Shown here piece by piece: positions 13,909 through 25,770 of a stretch of 64,000 bases of DNA. Location of the stretch: the NCBI GenBank assembly GCA_002286715.1, contig NSJX01000017.1, positions 349,735 to 413,734 of the forward strand. Direction: 5' to 3'. A program made the translations under genes and the position numbers. Source of the DNA: Dentipellis sp. KUC8613. Lineage: Eukaryota > Basidiomycota > Agaricomycetes > Russulales > Hericiaceae. Under the pieces are notes generated by a model that saw nothing but the letters and a program-made list of their open reading frames with translations, was not told the DNA's origin and made no database searches. Position 1 is the stretch's first letter, and every line of letters begins with the position of its first letter.

Positions 13909-15242
13909 TCAGTTCTTCAAACCCTCGAAGAACGGGTAGTCAATATACCCGACGGGGCTCTTGTGGATATAGAACGTCTCGCGGTTGTATTTGTTCAATT
14001 GCAAGTCTTTCTGGAGCCTCAGTGGGAAGTCGGGCTAGCCACGAAAACACAAGTCAGCCAACAAACCACAAATCACAAACCGCGAATATAGCAGAATCTA
14101 GGACACTCACGTTTGCAAGGAAGTTCCGCCCAAACACCACGAGCGCGTCCCACTTCTCCGCCGCCTCGATGCCATTCTGCCTCTTGTACCCGCCCGCGGT
14201 CAAGAACGCGCGGTCGCGGGGCCAGATGTCGCGGAGGAACTGGTTCGACTCCTGCGCAGAGACCCCGCTCGCCGCGTCCGAGTCGCCCTTGATGACGGGC
14301 TCGACGACGTGGATGTACGCGAACTCGGGGAGCCTGTCGCGGATCTGCGTCGTCACGTACGCGAAGGTCGGCTTCGGGTCCTTCATGCCCATATCTGCGA
14401 AGAAACACCACAAGCACGCGATGTTCAGAGTTAGAATCGCTACATAGGACGGAATATGGAGGCTGCGTACCCTGGAAGGTCGACCACGGGCTGAAGCGGA
14501 TGCCGGTGCGCTTTTGCCCGACCGCCTTGGATACCGTCTCGGCCACCTCGAGCGTGAACCTCGCACGGCCCTCGACCGAGCCTCCATACTCGTCCGTGCG
14601 TTTGTTCGTCTCGTCCTGGATGAACTGGTCCAGCAGGTAACCGTTGGCATTGTGGATCTCCACGCCGTCGAAGCCCGCCTTGTGCACCGCGTTGTCCGCG
14701 GCGGTCGCGTACAGCTGCACGTACTCCTTGATCTCGGCCTGCGTGAGCGGGCGCGGCGTCCCGCCGCCCGCCATGGGCACGTCGGACGCGGACACGAGGT
14801 CGTATGCGGGGTTCTCGCGCTTCAGCTGCGAGGGGTCCGCCGCGCGTCCGAGCGCCCAAAGCTGCAGGTAGATGAAGGAGCCCTTAGCATGCACGGCGTC
14901 TGTCACCTGTACCCCAAATCCAGGACATGCAATTCAGTGCGGATTCTTAGATACGGGAGGTCTGCCACTTACCCTCTTCCACCCAGCTATCTGTGCGTCT
15001 GACCACACGCCCGGCACGTTATCGGCACCCCCCGCCTGCGGCGCGATGAACGTCGCCTCGGTGATGAGGAGCGTCCCGGGCGTGCTCGCGCGCTGCGAGT
15101 AGTATTCGACGGCGAGGTCGCCGTGGACGTGCGCATCGTCTGCGCGGTAGCGCGTCAGAGGGGCCATGACCACCCGATGGGCAAGCTGCAGATCGCCCAG
15201 CTTGTAGGGCTGGAAGAGCTTAGGCTGGGTTGAGGACGTCAT
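13909..15242 (-). CDS. Old yellow enzyme (FMN ene-reductase), copy 2
   Basis: Four exons (15242-14973, 14906-14471, 14394-14111, 14034-13909) give 371 residues. Exon 2 has exactly the same length (436 bases) as in copy 1, and the other junctions match too. The catalytic and flavin features are intact: [27 protein letters not shown], His175 and Asn178 in [27 protein letters not shown] and [11 protein letters not shown]. His-Ala-Asn here is closer to the usual HSAN motif than the His-Cys-Gly-Asn of copy 1, so the active-site pockets may differ. Exon 3 is six bases longer than in copy 1 owing to a Ser/Ala-rich insert ([14 protein letters not shown]). Both copies are transcribed in the same direction, each with its own TATA box. 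Confidence 0.95.
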
Positions 15243-15984
15243 GCTGCTGCTGTGACTGCTGTTGACTTCACTGGTGATGAAGGTGATGAAGAGAAAGGAT
15301 AGAGTTCAGGAGCCAGCTGTATCGTCTTATATACCTGTCGAGGCCCATGGTGGAATCTGGATGTCCACTCCTTCGATGTCAGCGAATCCCAGAGGTAGAG
15401 AGATTGCGCATGGTCCTAGTAAGTATAGGCGGTCCCCTTTACTAGCCTTACAAATGTCGTCATCGCGCGGCTCTAACACTCGGCCGCAATCAACGAATCA
15501 GAACAGTTGGTGCACACCGAGGGCGCTCCTCTCCCCCCTAACACGGCAACCGGTATCGTTCACCCGGTCGCTTTTCGAAAACCTAAAGACAAATGCAATT
15601 TTGTGAGTAAGAGAACAAACAGACCGCGAGCTCGACTCAGAGAAACAGCTTGTCAACTTCGGCTTATTCAGACTTTGGCCGAATTACAATGTAAGGACTT
15701 ATAAATAAGTAATCCTCGTTCTTACTTCGCTTTGTACTGACTTGACTAAGCATCCTCCTTTCATGACTTGAGCTATTGACATTACCGGCAGCACGCACCA
15801 GAAGCACAAAGCACTTGGCAATTCAGGAATCCTCCGGTCGATGTCCTATCGTCTCCATACATCGAAATCGCAGAACAGCTTCCATACACCAGAACCTGAT
15901 CACGTTCACCAGCCCGAGTTCCAATATATGTGCCACGCCATCGACGACCACCTGCTCGCCGCTGCACCTGCCCGGGGGCCAGAC
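15243..15984. other. Intergenic region
   Basis: Promoter region of old yellow enzyme copy 2 and 3' region of the aldo-keto reductase. No coding signal recognised. Confidence 0.4.
15325..15334 (-). promoter_or_regulatory. TATA box of old yellow enzyme copy 2
   Basis: GTATATAAGA on the minus strand, about 85 bases before the ATG, matching the element before copy 1. Confidence 0.6.
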
Positions 15985-17553
15985 TCACCACCCGAGCTGC
16001 TCCGCGGTCCACCCAGACATCTTCCCATCAGGCCCGATCTTGTTGCACAACCGCTCATAGCGGTCGAGCGCTGTGATCCTCGCGAAGTCGAGATCACTAA
16101 GCTTGGGCAGCTGCACGGCGGCCCTCAGTCAGCGTTTTCTCCCTCGCATGGAGGGGATCCGGGCACGGGATATGGTACGCACGTTGATGTTGTCCCGCTG
16201 CCGCTGCGCGTCGCTCGACTTGCACACGGGCACGACGCCGCGCGCGACGTGCCAGGCGAGGATGATCTGTGCGCTTGAGACGCCGTATTTCTTCGCGAGC
16301 TCGAGGATCACGGGGTCGTTCCGCACCGTGCCGTATCCTGCATGGCCAGTCCATGAACACGGACCCATCTCACTGCGATCCATTCAGACAAAAGAAAGGG
16401 AAGCGTACCTGTAGGCGTATACGCGCACGTCACGATCCCCTTCTCCCCTTGCCACTGCTTCAGCTCCTCCTGCTGCAAATACGGATGCATCCTGCCCCAT
16501 ACCACACCGTCAGCCTTCCCTATCTCACGTTCAATGAACATGAAGCATGACTTACTCGACCTGATTCAGCGCCGGCACGATCTTCGCCGTCTCGAGCAGC
16601 TCCTCGAGCGTCCGGATCGAGAAGTTCGACACGCCGATCGCGCGCACCTTGCCGTTCGAGTTCGCCAGCACGCGCTCCATCGCGGCCCAGGTGTCCTTGA
16701 AGTCGACGGCGGAGTCGACGCGGTAGTTGCCTTCCGCGTCTTTGGGGTCGCGGTCGTCGTCTGGATGTCGGCCGTGTCAGCAAGAAACACACAAGGATGA
16801 GTACGCGTTTGCGCATTGAGAGAAGGATATCGAAATGGGAACGCACTGTCGTAGACCATGGCGATAGGGAAATGCATCAGGTACTACATTCACATTCACC
16901 CCACCACTCATCAGCTCATCCGCCACTTCCAATCGCAGCGAACCACTCACCAAATCGATATAGGTCCCCAGCGCGTCCAACGACCGCTCCACGCTCTCCT
17001 CGACCATCCTCGCGTGGTGCCATCTACGTACACGTCCAGCCGGTCGTCAGTGCTTCTTCTCTCTTCTGGGAAGCTAAAGTACGCACGGCAGCTTCGTAAT
17101 GACGAAGATCTCCTCGCGCGGGATGCCACTTTCCCGGATCGCCTCCCCGACATACTGCTCCGTGCCTACACGCCATGACCCGTCTCAGCCTCAAAAAGAA
17201 GTGCCCTAGAAATGAACGCACCATATCCATACGCAGTATCCAGCAGCCTATACCCCGACTGCGTCCCCCGTAGCCAATCCCCTCAACAACAGGTAAGAGT
17301 GAAAACGAAGAGCAGACGCACCTTCAGTGCAGACAGGATCCACGGCTTCGACGTCGCCCACTGCTCCGGCGTCGTCCCGCTCCAGCAGCCCAGCCCTGTA
17401 TCCCACATACATTAGTATACTGCATGCCGCATATAGGCACCATACCGCTGGGGCAGAGATCGGATGCAGGTATAGTGGCGGGGACGCACCGAGGGCAGGC
17501 ATCTCCACCCCGTTCGCATTCGGCAGCTTCACCTTCGGGAGCGAGGCGGCCAT
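15985..17553 (-). CDS. Aldo-keto reductase
   Basis: Ten exons (17553-17490, 17395-17322, 17258-17222, 17165-17087, 17023-16951, 16883-16847, 16760-16556, 16491-16409, 16337-16183, 16110-15985) give 310 residues with every phase consistent. The enzyme class reduces carbonyls with NADPH in a TIM barrel. The catalytic tetrad is visible: Asp53 and Tyr58 in DTAYGYG, Lys83 in VITKLPW and His113 in YLMHFP. The cofactor-binding segment VCKSSDAQRQRDNIN and the family block VRAIGVSNFSI are also intact. No targeting signal. It is transcribed in the same direction as the two neighbouring old yellow enzymes, which suggests a small carbonyl/enal detoxification block, but co-regulation is inference. Substrate unknown. 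Confidence 0.93.
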
Positions 17554-19261
17554 CGGTGCAGCTACAGCGTGCTTGATAGATCGATCTAGCTAGTAACTGC
17601 CGAGTCTATACCTAGCCCGCAGTGTTTCAAGCTTCAAGCTCAGATCGCGATGAGCGAACAGAGCAGTATGGTATATGTATCCGCCCCGGGCCTCTGCACC
17701 ATTGATAGCACCAGCATCACTGGCATGCATCATGCATACGGCCCCCCCGCGCCGGCCACCCACAGCTGACAAGTGCCGCCGCACAGACACAAATAGCCAC
17801 GCTTCGGCGGTGGCCCGTCGTCCGTCGCATGCAGTTGCCGCCGGGTCCAGCACCGCAAGGACCACTGGATCTTGTAGCTGCAGGTGTAGATGGCATCGGA
17901 TGCGGGCTGGGATAGCGCGTGGTCGCATGACGCGCAGCATACCAGGTGACCGATACCCTGTATATATATGCGTATGTATGGACGGATGAAACGAAACGGA
18001 TGTGTATCAGCCATCTGTCAAGCTCAAGTTGCCGCATTGGTGTATGTGGGTATGCAGGGGTTGGGAGGAGTGCAAACCTTGCTTTGTTCTGCGAGTGGGA
18101 TGGGGATGGAGGTTCCTTTGGTTCGGTGCCGGGACCGGGGCCGGTGTGCGTGTTCTGGGGGGGCTGGTATCTTGAAGAGAGTCTGCAGAGCTGTCTGAGG
18201 TACTAATTAGTTGCGTATCCGCACGCGAATGCGGGGGCAGCAGGCTGAAGCTTTCACGGTCAGCATGCCATGCTCTCGACATTGAGCTTACCTACCGTCA
18301 CCTCACCGTCAACGTTCGCGTCAGCACCCCCATCCAAACCCGCACCTCCGCACCACCCGCATCTCGTAACGCCCACGCGCGTGAGTAGCGCGCCCCTCAA
18401 AGCAGCCTAGATCCATACGAAAAGTCAGTGCGGCGTCCAAAGGGGGGTGATCCGGACCTGCCAGCGGGCTGCATATGCATGTTCCGCCCAGGAACGACGC
18501 CAGAAACAAGGAACGAGGAACCGCGGCCCGCAGCTGTCAATGCAGCCTGCAACATCGAGAAGAGAAAGAAGGAAAGACGGAACCGAGGGGGAAGACTGGT
18601 GCTGAAGCTGTCAATGGGAGGAAGAGGGTGATTCAGAAGACCGTTGAAAGCGCGAGCAAGGAAGGAGAAAATAGAGAAAAATATTAGCATGGGGAGCCTC
18701 TAAGATACAATACGTACACCACCGGAACTGGTACCACCACGCACGCGCGATCGAGCCAACAAACAACAATCTCCGACCAACAGCCAGCCAACAACATCCA
18801 CTCGGGAAAAAAAGGCAAAACAGCGAACAAAGGGAGCGTAAGAGTGTAAGCTTAAAGACGAGGCAGGAAGTGGAAAGTGGGAGAGCGAACAAGGTGGGAA
18901 ATATAGAACAGGAAGAATAGTCGTTAAAAGTAGTAGGGAGCGAAGGAGGGGGAGGAGAGGGAGGTAAAGGAAAATAGGATAGGATAGGCGTTATGTCGTA
19001 CGTATGGATGCATGTGTAGATATGGAACAGGTATTGTGGGTGTGTGGATTGAGAGAAGACGTCAACGCGAGCGCGAACGTGGAAGCAAGAAGGACGCAGA
19101 ACGGGGAAAGCGCAAGTTCGAAGTCTGAGCTTAGACCTTGGACGCGCCGATGGGAAGAAAAACAAGACGGAGGCAGAGCGAAGCGAGATCTAGTCCAAAG
19201 CCAGATTCCAAATTCTTCATTCCGGGTGGTCAGACAGGGATACGCACACGAAGAGCAGCGA
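17554..19261. other. Long intergenic region
   Basis: About 1.7 kb between the aldo-keto reductase start and the FHA-RING gene stop, both on the minus strand. A weak TATAGA sits about 55 bases before the reductase ATG. Part of the stretch is A/G-rich (18430-19010). No gene, RNA gene or repeat family was recognised. Confidence 0.4.
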
Positions 19262-21335
19262 CTACCGCTTCCTCTTCACTGCGCGATCGTCCTCGCCACC
19301 CGACATCATGCCCGCCATGCCCTCCCCGCTCGCGCCGCTGCCTTCGCCCTCGACTTCGCCAACGCTGCTGCCGCTCCGCGAGCCATCGGCCTCCGCTTCT
19401 GCCTCAGCCTCAGCTTCACCATCCATGCTCGGCATAGGCGAACCGCGGGGTAACAGAGCGTCCGGCTCGTCAACGACCATCGCCTCCGAATCTTGCTCCG
19501 GCTCGACGCTGCCGCCATTCTCCACATGCGGGGGTACCGCCGCGGGCTCGACATCGCTGTCCTCCTCCGCTAGGTCGAGGACATTTGGCGGGCGGCGCAC
19601 GCGCGCGGTGCCCACGCCGCTCTCGTCGACCTCCGTCTCCGGCTCGCGCTCCTGCTCATCCTCGACGTCCACCTCGACATCGACCTCCACGTCCGCCTCG
19701 AGATCGGCGAACGTGCGGCAGAGCGGACACGAGAAGGCGGGATGGTGCGTGTCGAGCATCGGCCGGATGCATTTGTAGTGGAACGCGTGCGAACAGGGCG
19801 CGATGAAGAGTGCCTGCTGTATCGAAACGGCGAAGAGGCCTGCGGGGGGTCATATGAGAAAAAAATGACAAACGTAACGTAAAGCGAAAATGGAAGGTGG
19901 GGAGGATGGGAACGAGGGTGGGGGTGATACGTACAGATGCAGCAGTCGCCAAAGCCCGACTTGGGCACGCTCTTTTTGGGCCCGGATTTTGCCCCGGCAG
20001 CAGCAGCCTGCAGCGGCTCCGCGAGGGCCTTGAGCTGGCGCAACGCATTTGTGCTGCGAGTCCGTTCAGTAACGCGTAACTGCGGAAAAGTGCAGAAAAT
20101 GCAGCCACTGACTTGAACGCATTCGCCGAGTTCTGCCACTCCCTCCCAATCTCGATGCGGATCCGCACACACTTGTAGATGTCCTCGGTGCCGCCCTGGT
20201 AGTCCACACCCAGCTGCAGCGTGTCGCCGTCCTTGATTTCGAACGCCCTGCTCTCCTGGTTTGCCGCGGACAGGCGGACGTGGTTCAAAAACGTCCCACT
20301 CGAGCTCTTCGTGTCGCGAATGAAAAACTTTCCGCCCGCCTCGCACCACACCTCCGCGTGTGCGCGGCTGACGACCTTGCTCTTGAACGCGAGCTTGTTC
20401 GAGCCGAGCGCATTGTGCGCAGCGACGCCCATGCCCGAGCGGTCCGTGAAGCGCCCGATGCGCAGCGGGAGGTCGTGCTCGGCGACGTCGCGCATGATCG
20501 GCTCGAAGCGCAGCGAGCGGCGCGAATCGATGTGGGGGACGAGGCGGATGCGGTGCCTTGGGCCTGCGGACAGCGCCGAGGGCATAGCGCTTGTGGGGGC
20601 AGATGCCGCGATGCCCGGAGTTGGCGCGGCGTGGGAGGTGGATGTGTTGATGGGGCGTGCGGCGACGATGGGGGCCTGTGGTGTCGTCGTGCTTGCGAGC
20701 GTCCCGCCCGAGCGGCGGCGGCGCAGGATCTGGCCGAATGTGTGGGCGCTGGCGGGGACGCTGCCTGAGGGGGTCTGGAGCGCCGGTGCGCCTGCGGGGC
20801 GGCGGCGGTGGCTTCCGAGGCCGGGCGAGGGCGGGTTCATGGTGCTGGAGGGCGCGTTGGTGACGGGGGACGGGAGAGAGGGAAGTGGCGGAGAGTTGCG
20901 GGTGGTGTCGAGAACGGGTTGGGCGGCGTGCGAGTGAGAAGCGCCGCGTGGGCGGGCGCGTAAAAAGGAGCCGAGGATGCCAGTCGTTGTCTGGCGCAAG
21001 GGCGGGCTTTCTGCCGACGGCGAGGACAAAGAATCCATTAGCAGGACAAAGCCAGAGTCCTCGTGGGCGGGGTTGCTGTCTGGCTCGTGGTCGGCGTCTG
21101 GGGTGGATCGGATCGAGGTGACAGACTGGACTGATGTACGGCGCTGGGCACGGGAGGAGGCGCGTCGGGGAACGACAGTGGTGACAGAGTTGAGAGAAAA
21201 GCGGTTCTGGCGACGACGACGGCGACGGTCGTCGGTTGAGGAGGAGGGGGAGGAGGAGGCTTCAGAGGAAGAGCTGGACGACGAGCCCAGCGCCACCGCG
21301 CTCTGCTTGAGCCAAATCAGGATGTCAGCCACCAT
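19262..21335 (-). CDS. FHA-RING E3 ubiquitin ligase (Dma/CHFR/RNF8 class)
   Basis: Three exons (21335-20113, 20053-19935, 19839-19262) give 639 residues. A Ser/Pro-rich N-terminal half is followed by an FHA domain at about 291-395 (LRIGRFTDRSG, then SRAHAEVW, then GTFLNHVRLS), which binds phosphothreonine peptides. A RING-H2 finger follows at about 445-495: CCIC, CSHAFHYKC, CPLC, with the Cys-His pattern completed only after splicing exon 2 to exon 3. The tail is very acidic and ends in KRKR. In yeasts, proteins with this FHA-then-RING order (Dma1/Dma2) act in the spindle position checkpoint and septin dynamics. The ATG used is preceded by an in-frame stop. The short Ser tract near residues 18-30 and the Glu-Ala repeat near the end are low complexity. 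Confidence 0.92.
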
Positions 21336-23170
21336 CAATCAAACCGAATAAAAAAACAATAGAAAATGAATGAAGAGTCTAGTAAAGTCTCCGAAGACCA
21401 AGTCAAGACCAAGGTCCGGTGCGAGCAAGTCTTTCTGTGTTCTGTCTCTGCCCTCCTTAAGTATATCTCTCGTGTCTCTACCCCGGCGTCGCGTCGCCCA
21501 AACCGCCAATTCCCCGCACAGGTATGTCCATGTGCTGCCGCTGACCCCTCCCACGGATCATTTTCTCTCGCAACTCATATCCACAGCGCTCCCAGTCTGC
21601 ACTCCCTCTGTATCGCCCTCGCGCACGTAAGCCCTATATAGCCTCGGACGTGCGCCCTCCACTCCGCTCCCGACACATGACAGCAGCTTTCCGCGGCACA
21701 GACACGCCAATGGGCGCAAGGCTGCATTTCCCGCGCAGGTGCTATGGCGACAACGCTCTGTGCCCATTCACACAGGATCATACAAGTGTCTAGTACTAGT
21801 ATCCTTGTTTTGGACCGTCCTGCACCAATGCGGGCCGTCCCCCACAGCCGCGTTGGCTCCCATCGCGCTACATTCGCCGGCGACCCTGCAATCCTGGGAA
21901 GACCACTTTCGTGCAAGCATCCTCCATGCAATGATGTTATGAACGACTCGGGACTCTCCTCGTCGCCTCCGCCTCGCTGCCGACCGCCGATCGAGCCTTT
22001 CGCTTGCCGCAAATCCCCCTGACCCCGCAATGAACGTGCCAAGTCGAGCCTTCTCCGAACTTAACTGATCTCGCCCGTATCTCCATGGGTCTTGTCTTCG
22101 CTGTCACTGAAGCTTGGAAAACGCATTCCGCCTTTCGCTCGGCCGTGGTCTTATCTTGCGCACCCAGGCCATCGTGCATCCCCATTCTCGTTCGACATTC
22201 CGTTCTGATTGTCAGATTAATCGGCGCGGTCAGCAAACGTCTGCATATGTACACTCAGTCGCGCTCTGGAGTCAGGATACCGTGACGCAGTGGCTCGCAC
22301 GACATTTGCACCGACTGCGATTCGTCCCAGCCGCTTCGTTGACATATTGACAACATCCATCCCTGTGCACTCCGGTGTATTACCTACGCCTCCTAAATGC
22401 CACTTTTCCTTCTGCTACAACTCCGATGGCTTTGGTGCCATGAATCATGAATCAGGATGACTTGCGACGCTTGCAGACATTAATAGCACTGGTACGTCGT
22501 CGTCCTGTTGAATCGCGCAGCTACCAGCGTCCAGCGACCCTCGAGCATTGACATCTCCCAGCGCCCAAGTAAGTGACGTCACAAAACCGACTCCCCTCCC
22601 TGCAGGGGAGTATTTCGCTCTTTCCAGTACATTTTTCCCTCTCGTTCCACGACGCACGTGTGGTCTCACATTAACATTTATAATAATGCTGCAGGAACAG
22701 GTGGTCTTTTCCCAGAAATGCACCTAAATCAGGCTTAGACCTCCTCATCAATGGCACGTCCGAAGACGTGTCCTGTGACACTGGTTTCCTACATGCACCT
22801 CCTCGTTATCAACGACCTGATCAATGCCTATAGCCTAACGTTGCAATCGCAATCACCACGAGACGCAGAAGCCGATATCATCGCGCGCGCGCGTTGGATG
22901 CTCTACCGCTGATTGACTCTGCGCGTAGACATCGGACAGGCATGAACTTGCTGGTGGTGGTAGCAACGAGGATGATGCAGTTTCGCTTGTATCGATACCG
23001 TGTTGGTACAGTAGTAAGTTGCATGCTAGCCTCGATCGTGCGTCAGGAAAGAGACCGTGATAGATGACGTTCAAAGCTATATATCATTTATTTGTACTTA
23101 CACAAACTACAGAGCCTTCGATCAATATACAATTCTTTACATCCCACCCCACAGCCCTTGTGCTCAGACA
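21336..23170. other. Long intergenic region
   Basis: About 1.8 kb holding the promoter of the FHA-RING gene and the 3' region of an F-box gene. I saw no gene, tRNA or repeat. Short open frames on both strands lack splice or domain support. Confidence 0.4.
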
Positions 23171-25156
23171 TCACAATTCTTCTTCTTCCTCCTCTTCCTC
23201 GCCCTCATCCTCTACCTCTTCTTCCTCGCTCTCGCCCTCCTCACTACTCTGACAATCCGACCCTACCATCTTCCGCGTCCGCCAAAACACGCGCTCCTCC
23301 AACAGCTCCTCCAGCTCCTCCAGCGTCCGCCCATCCGGCCGATGCACGCCCTCCTCCCCCGCACACTCCTCCACTACGAGCATCTGCATCTGCGCGCCCG
23401 CCTCCCGGCGGCGGCGCAGCGCCGCACCGAGGCGGCGCCACATCGCGCCGCTGAAGTTCGCCGCGGGGAAGCTGAGCAGGCGCAGGCGCGGGAGGAGCAG
23501 GCTGCGCCAGTCCGCCTCCGTATCACGCCCTAAATCATGCTCACCGTCAGGCCCGTCGCCAGCAAACGCGTCGAGAAAGCCCGCGAGCAGCGACGCGCTG
23601 TCCGCCTCGGGCCCGTTGCTGAGGAAATGCAGATCCTCGAGCCGGCGCATGGGCGCGAGCGCGCGCAGCCAGGTCTCCCGCGGGAGCGCGCGGTCGATGT
23701 TGAGCTCGATGTAGGTCGTGTGTGTGAGGCTCAGCTGCGCCAGGATCGCGCCGAGGTCGAGAGGGGCGGCGGTGTTGGCGGGGCCGGCGACGTCCGAGTC
23801 GGAGTCGGAGTCGCTGTCGTCGTCTTCGGGCTCGCGCAGGACGACGTGCAGCTGGGTGCCCAGCGGCCCGTCCGGGTCGCTGAAATGCCCAACCTCATTC
23901 TCTAGGTCGTCGTCCACATCGATATTTGACTCATCAGAGTCATCGTCCTCCATGTCCTCCTCGTCGCGCGGCCGCACGCGCCCCGCGACCTCGAGTAGAT
24001 GCGCGTTCAAGAACACAAACACGTCCGTGACCCTGCGCATCGCCGGCGCCGGGACGTTCTCGAGCAGGCTCAGCGCGACGACCGTGGGCGCGACCTCCCG
24101 CGGGCCCCAGCTGTCTATCTCGGGGCTGTCATACAGCTCGCAGTCGAGGTACAGCGAGACGTGCGGCGGGAGGACGAAGTAGCGCAGGAACTGGTCCACG
24201 GCGGTCGCCGCGTCCGTGCTGATGCGGATCTGGCGCAGCCGCGGCAGCACGATCCTGTGCGCGAGGTCGGGGGCGTGCAGCGGGTACGGCGATGCGGGTG
24301 CCACGACGGGCTCGTGCGGCAGTGCGCCGATGAGCACGAGCGTCTCGAGGCGCGTCCACGTCGCGACGCACGCGGCGAACGCGGCCATCGGCTCGTCCTT
24401 CCAGAGCGTCGGGTGCCGCAGCGCGACGTGCGTGAGCGAGCGGAAGAGCGGCGCGGAGGGCGGCAGCTGCACGCGGCAGGTGAGCGCGACGTCGAGCAGG
24501 CGCAGGCGCGGCGTGTGCTGCGCGAAGAGCGTGTCCGTGCACTGCAGCCAGTGGTTGGCCCCCGCGTTGACGAACTCGCTGCCCGAGCAGCCCGAGCACG
24601 CAAGTGAGAGCGCCTCCAGGCGTGGCGCGGGCCTGCCGTCGAAGCACTGGAATACCATGGCCACGAAGTTGTGCTGCGCGGCGATGATCTTGACGTCCGT
24701 CATGCGAGAGAAATGAGGTAAGGCAATTTGGAGAGCCTTGATCGCGCCGGGGAGATTGGGCTGAGTCTGGTCGATGCATAGTTCGAGGGGCATCTGGCGC
24801 GAGCGGCGGATGCACGCGTTGGTCCATGCGGGGTTGTGCGTGAGCTGCGTCCAGAGAGCGGGGTAGCCCAGTGCGAAGGTACGCCAGCGCTTGCACACGT
24901 ACAGAATGTCTGTCCAGGACGGCGCTTCCACCGCAGCCTGCCATTGGCATGGCGTGCGCGGGGGAGAGGGCTGCTCTGGAGGGTCAGTCCCTAAGATCTC
25001 GACCCTGAGGGAGGAATCGCTTGGGAGCAGGAGGCGGAAGATGGTACCGAGGATCTCATTGGGGAGGCGGGAGATGGGAGGATCAGTGGACCACGGGATT
25101 TGGTTGGTGGGCTCCTTCCGAGCCTGCGGAGGACCGCTCGTCGGAAGACGACGCAT
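23171..25156 (-). CDS. F-box-like protein, cluster copy 1
   Basis: A single coding exon of 661 residues from the ATG at 25156. The F-box-like domain is at about 25-110: STDPPISRLPNEILGTIFRL, then APSWTDILYVCKRWRTFALG and YPALWTQLTHNPAW. A signature shared with the next two genes follows: IRRSRQMPLELCIDQT. Leucine-rich text follows, and an acidic Asp/Glu/Ser insert lies before the C-terminal block REPEDDDSD. The very end is a long Glu run (EEGESEEEEVEDEGEEEEEE). The upstream 33 bases are open but lie in a probable 5'-UTR intron (25164-25223), so I start at MRRLPTSG. Likely SCF substrate receptor; target unknown. It is one of a same-strand run of four paralogues. Confidence 0.85.
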   Translation of the reverse strand: MRRLPTSGPPQARKEPTNQIPWSTDPPISRLPNEILGTIFRLLLPSDSSLRVEILGTDPPEQPSPPRTPCQWQAAVEAPSWTDILYVCKRWRTFALGYPALWTQLTHNPAWTNACIRRSRQMPLELCIDQTQPNLPGAIKALQIALPHFSRMTDVKIIAAQHNFVAMVFQCFDGRPAPRLEALSLACSGCSGSEFVNAGANHWLQCTDTLFAQHTPRLRLLDVALTCRVQLPPSAPLFRSLTHVALRHPTLWKDEPMAAFAACVATWTRLETLVLIGALPHEPVVAPASPYPLHAPDLAHRIVLPRLRQIRISTDAATAVDQFLRYFVLPPHVSLYLDCELYDSPEIDSWGPREVAPTVVALSLLENVPAPAMRRVTDVFVFLNAHLLEVAGRVRPRDEEDMEDDDSDESNIDVDDDLENEVGHFSDPDGPLGTQLHVVLREPEDDDSDSDSDSDVAGPANTAAPLDLGAILAQLSLTHTTYIELNIDRALPRETWLRALAPMRRLEDLHFLSNGPEADSASLLAGFLDAFAGDGPDGEHDLGRDTEADWRSLLLPRLRLLSFPAANFSGAMWRRLGAALRRRREAGAQMQMLVVEECAGEEGVHRPDGRTLEELEELLEERVFWRTRKMVGSDCQSSEEGESEEEEVEDEGEEEEEEEEL

Positions 25157-25770
25157 CCGTGTACTATATATCAAGACACAGTAAGGCATCGCCGAAACAT
25201 ACTATACGCATACTGTAGCTCACCAGTGATGCGGTCGTGTAACTGTCGATCAACTCCGATACTGCTAGTGGTTGGGCCACACGGGATATGATGACGGTGG
25301 AGTACTGCAGGAAAAGGCGGACTGGTAGGTCAAACTATTATGCCCCTTATATAGGTCAGGGCTGCCAGAAAAACGTACTGTCCATTGTTCTACATGTGTG
25401 AAGTGCATCGCTTGTGCATCCGGTGGACAAGGCTTGCCTCCGAGAGAGAGGCTGGCACTGGCAGCGGCAGCGCAATGCGGCAGTTTGCGTAATCTCATCT
25501 AATCTTCAATGCTCTTCGAGGCAAGCACATGTATTCCCGGGCCCGACTTTCAGATTACTTTGACCTCAGGTTCCCGCTAGACGAAGAATATTCTATCATC
25601 CTTCTGAATCATGGAGAGGAGACGTGAGCGCCAGCTTGGTCCACCCACAGAAGGCGATGTCCCTCATCAATATCCGTCACGCGGCGCAGCAGTAAGTATG
25701 CTGTGACTCTGCAGTCAAATTATTGTACATGTACAGTTTATTGCAAGGAGACGCCCGAAATTTGCTAAAG
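25157..25770. other. Intergenic region with 5'-UTR intron
   Basis: Holds the leader and promoter of the F-box gene at 23171-25156. A 60-base intron at 25164-25223 (GTGAGC donor, TATAG acceptor on the minus strand) ends seven bases before the ATG. Nothing else was recognised. Confidence 0.45.

Noticed and set aside
20221..20937. A 238-codon plus-strand frame opposite the FHA-RING gene
   Set aside because: Overlaps the FHA domain exactly and has biased Arg/Gly/Trp composition typical of antisense reading.
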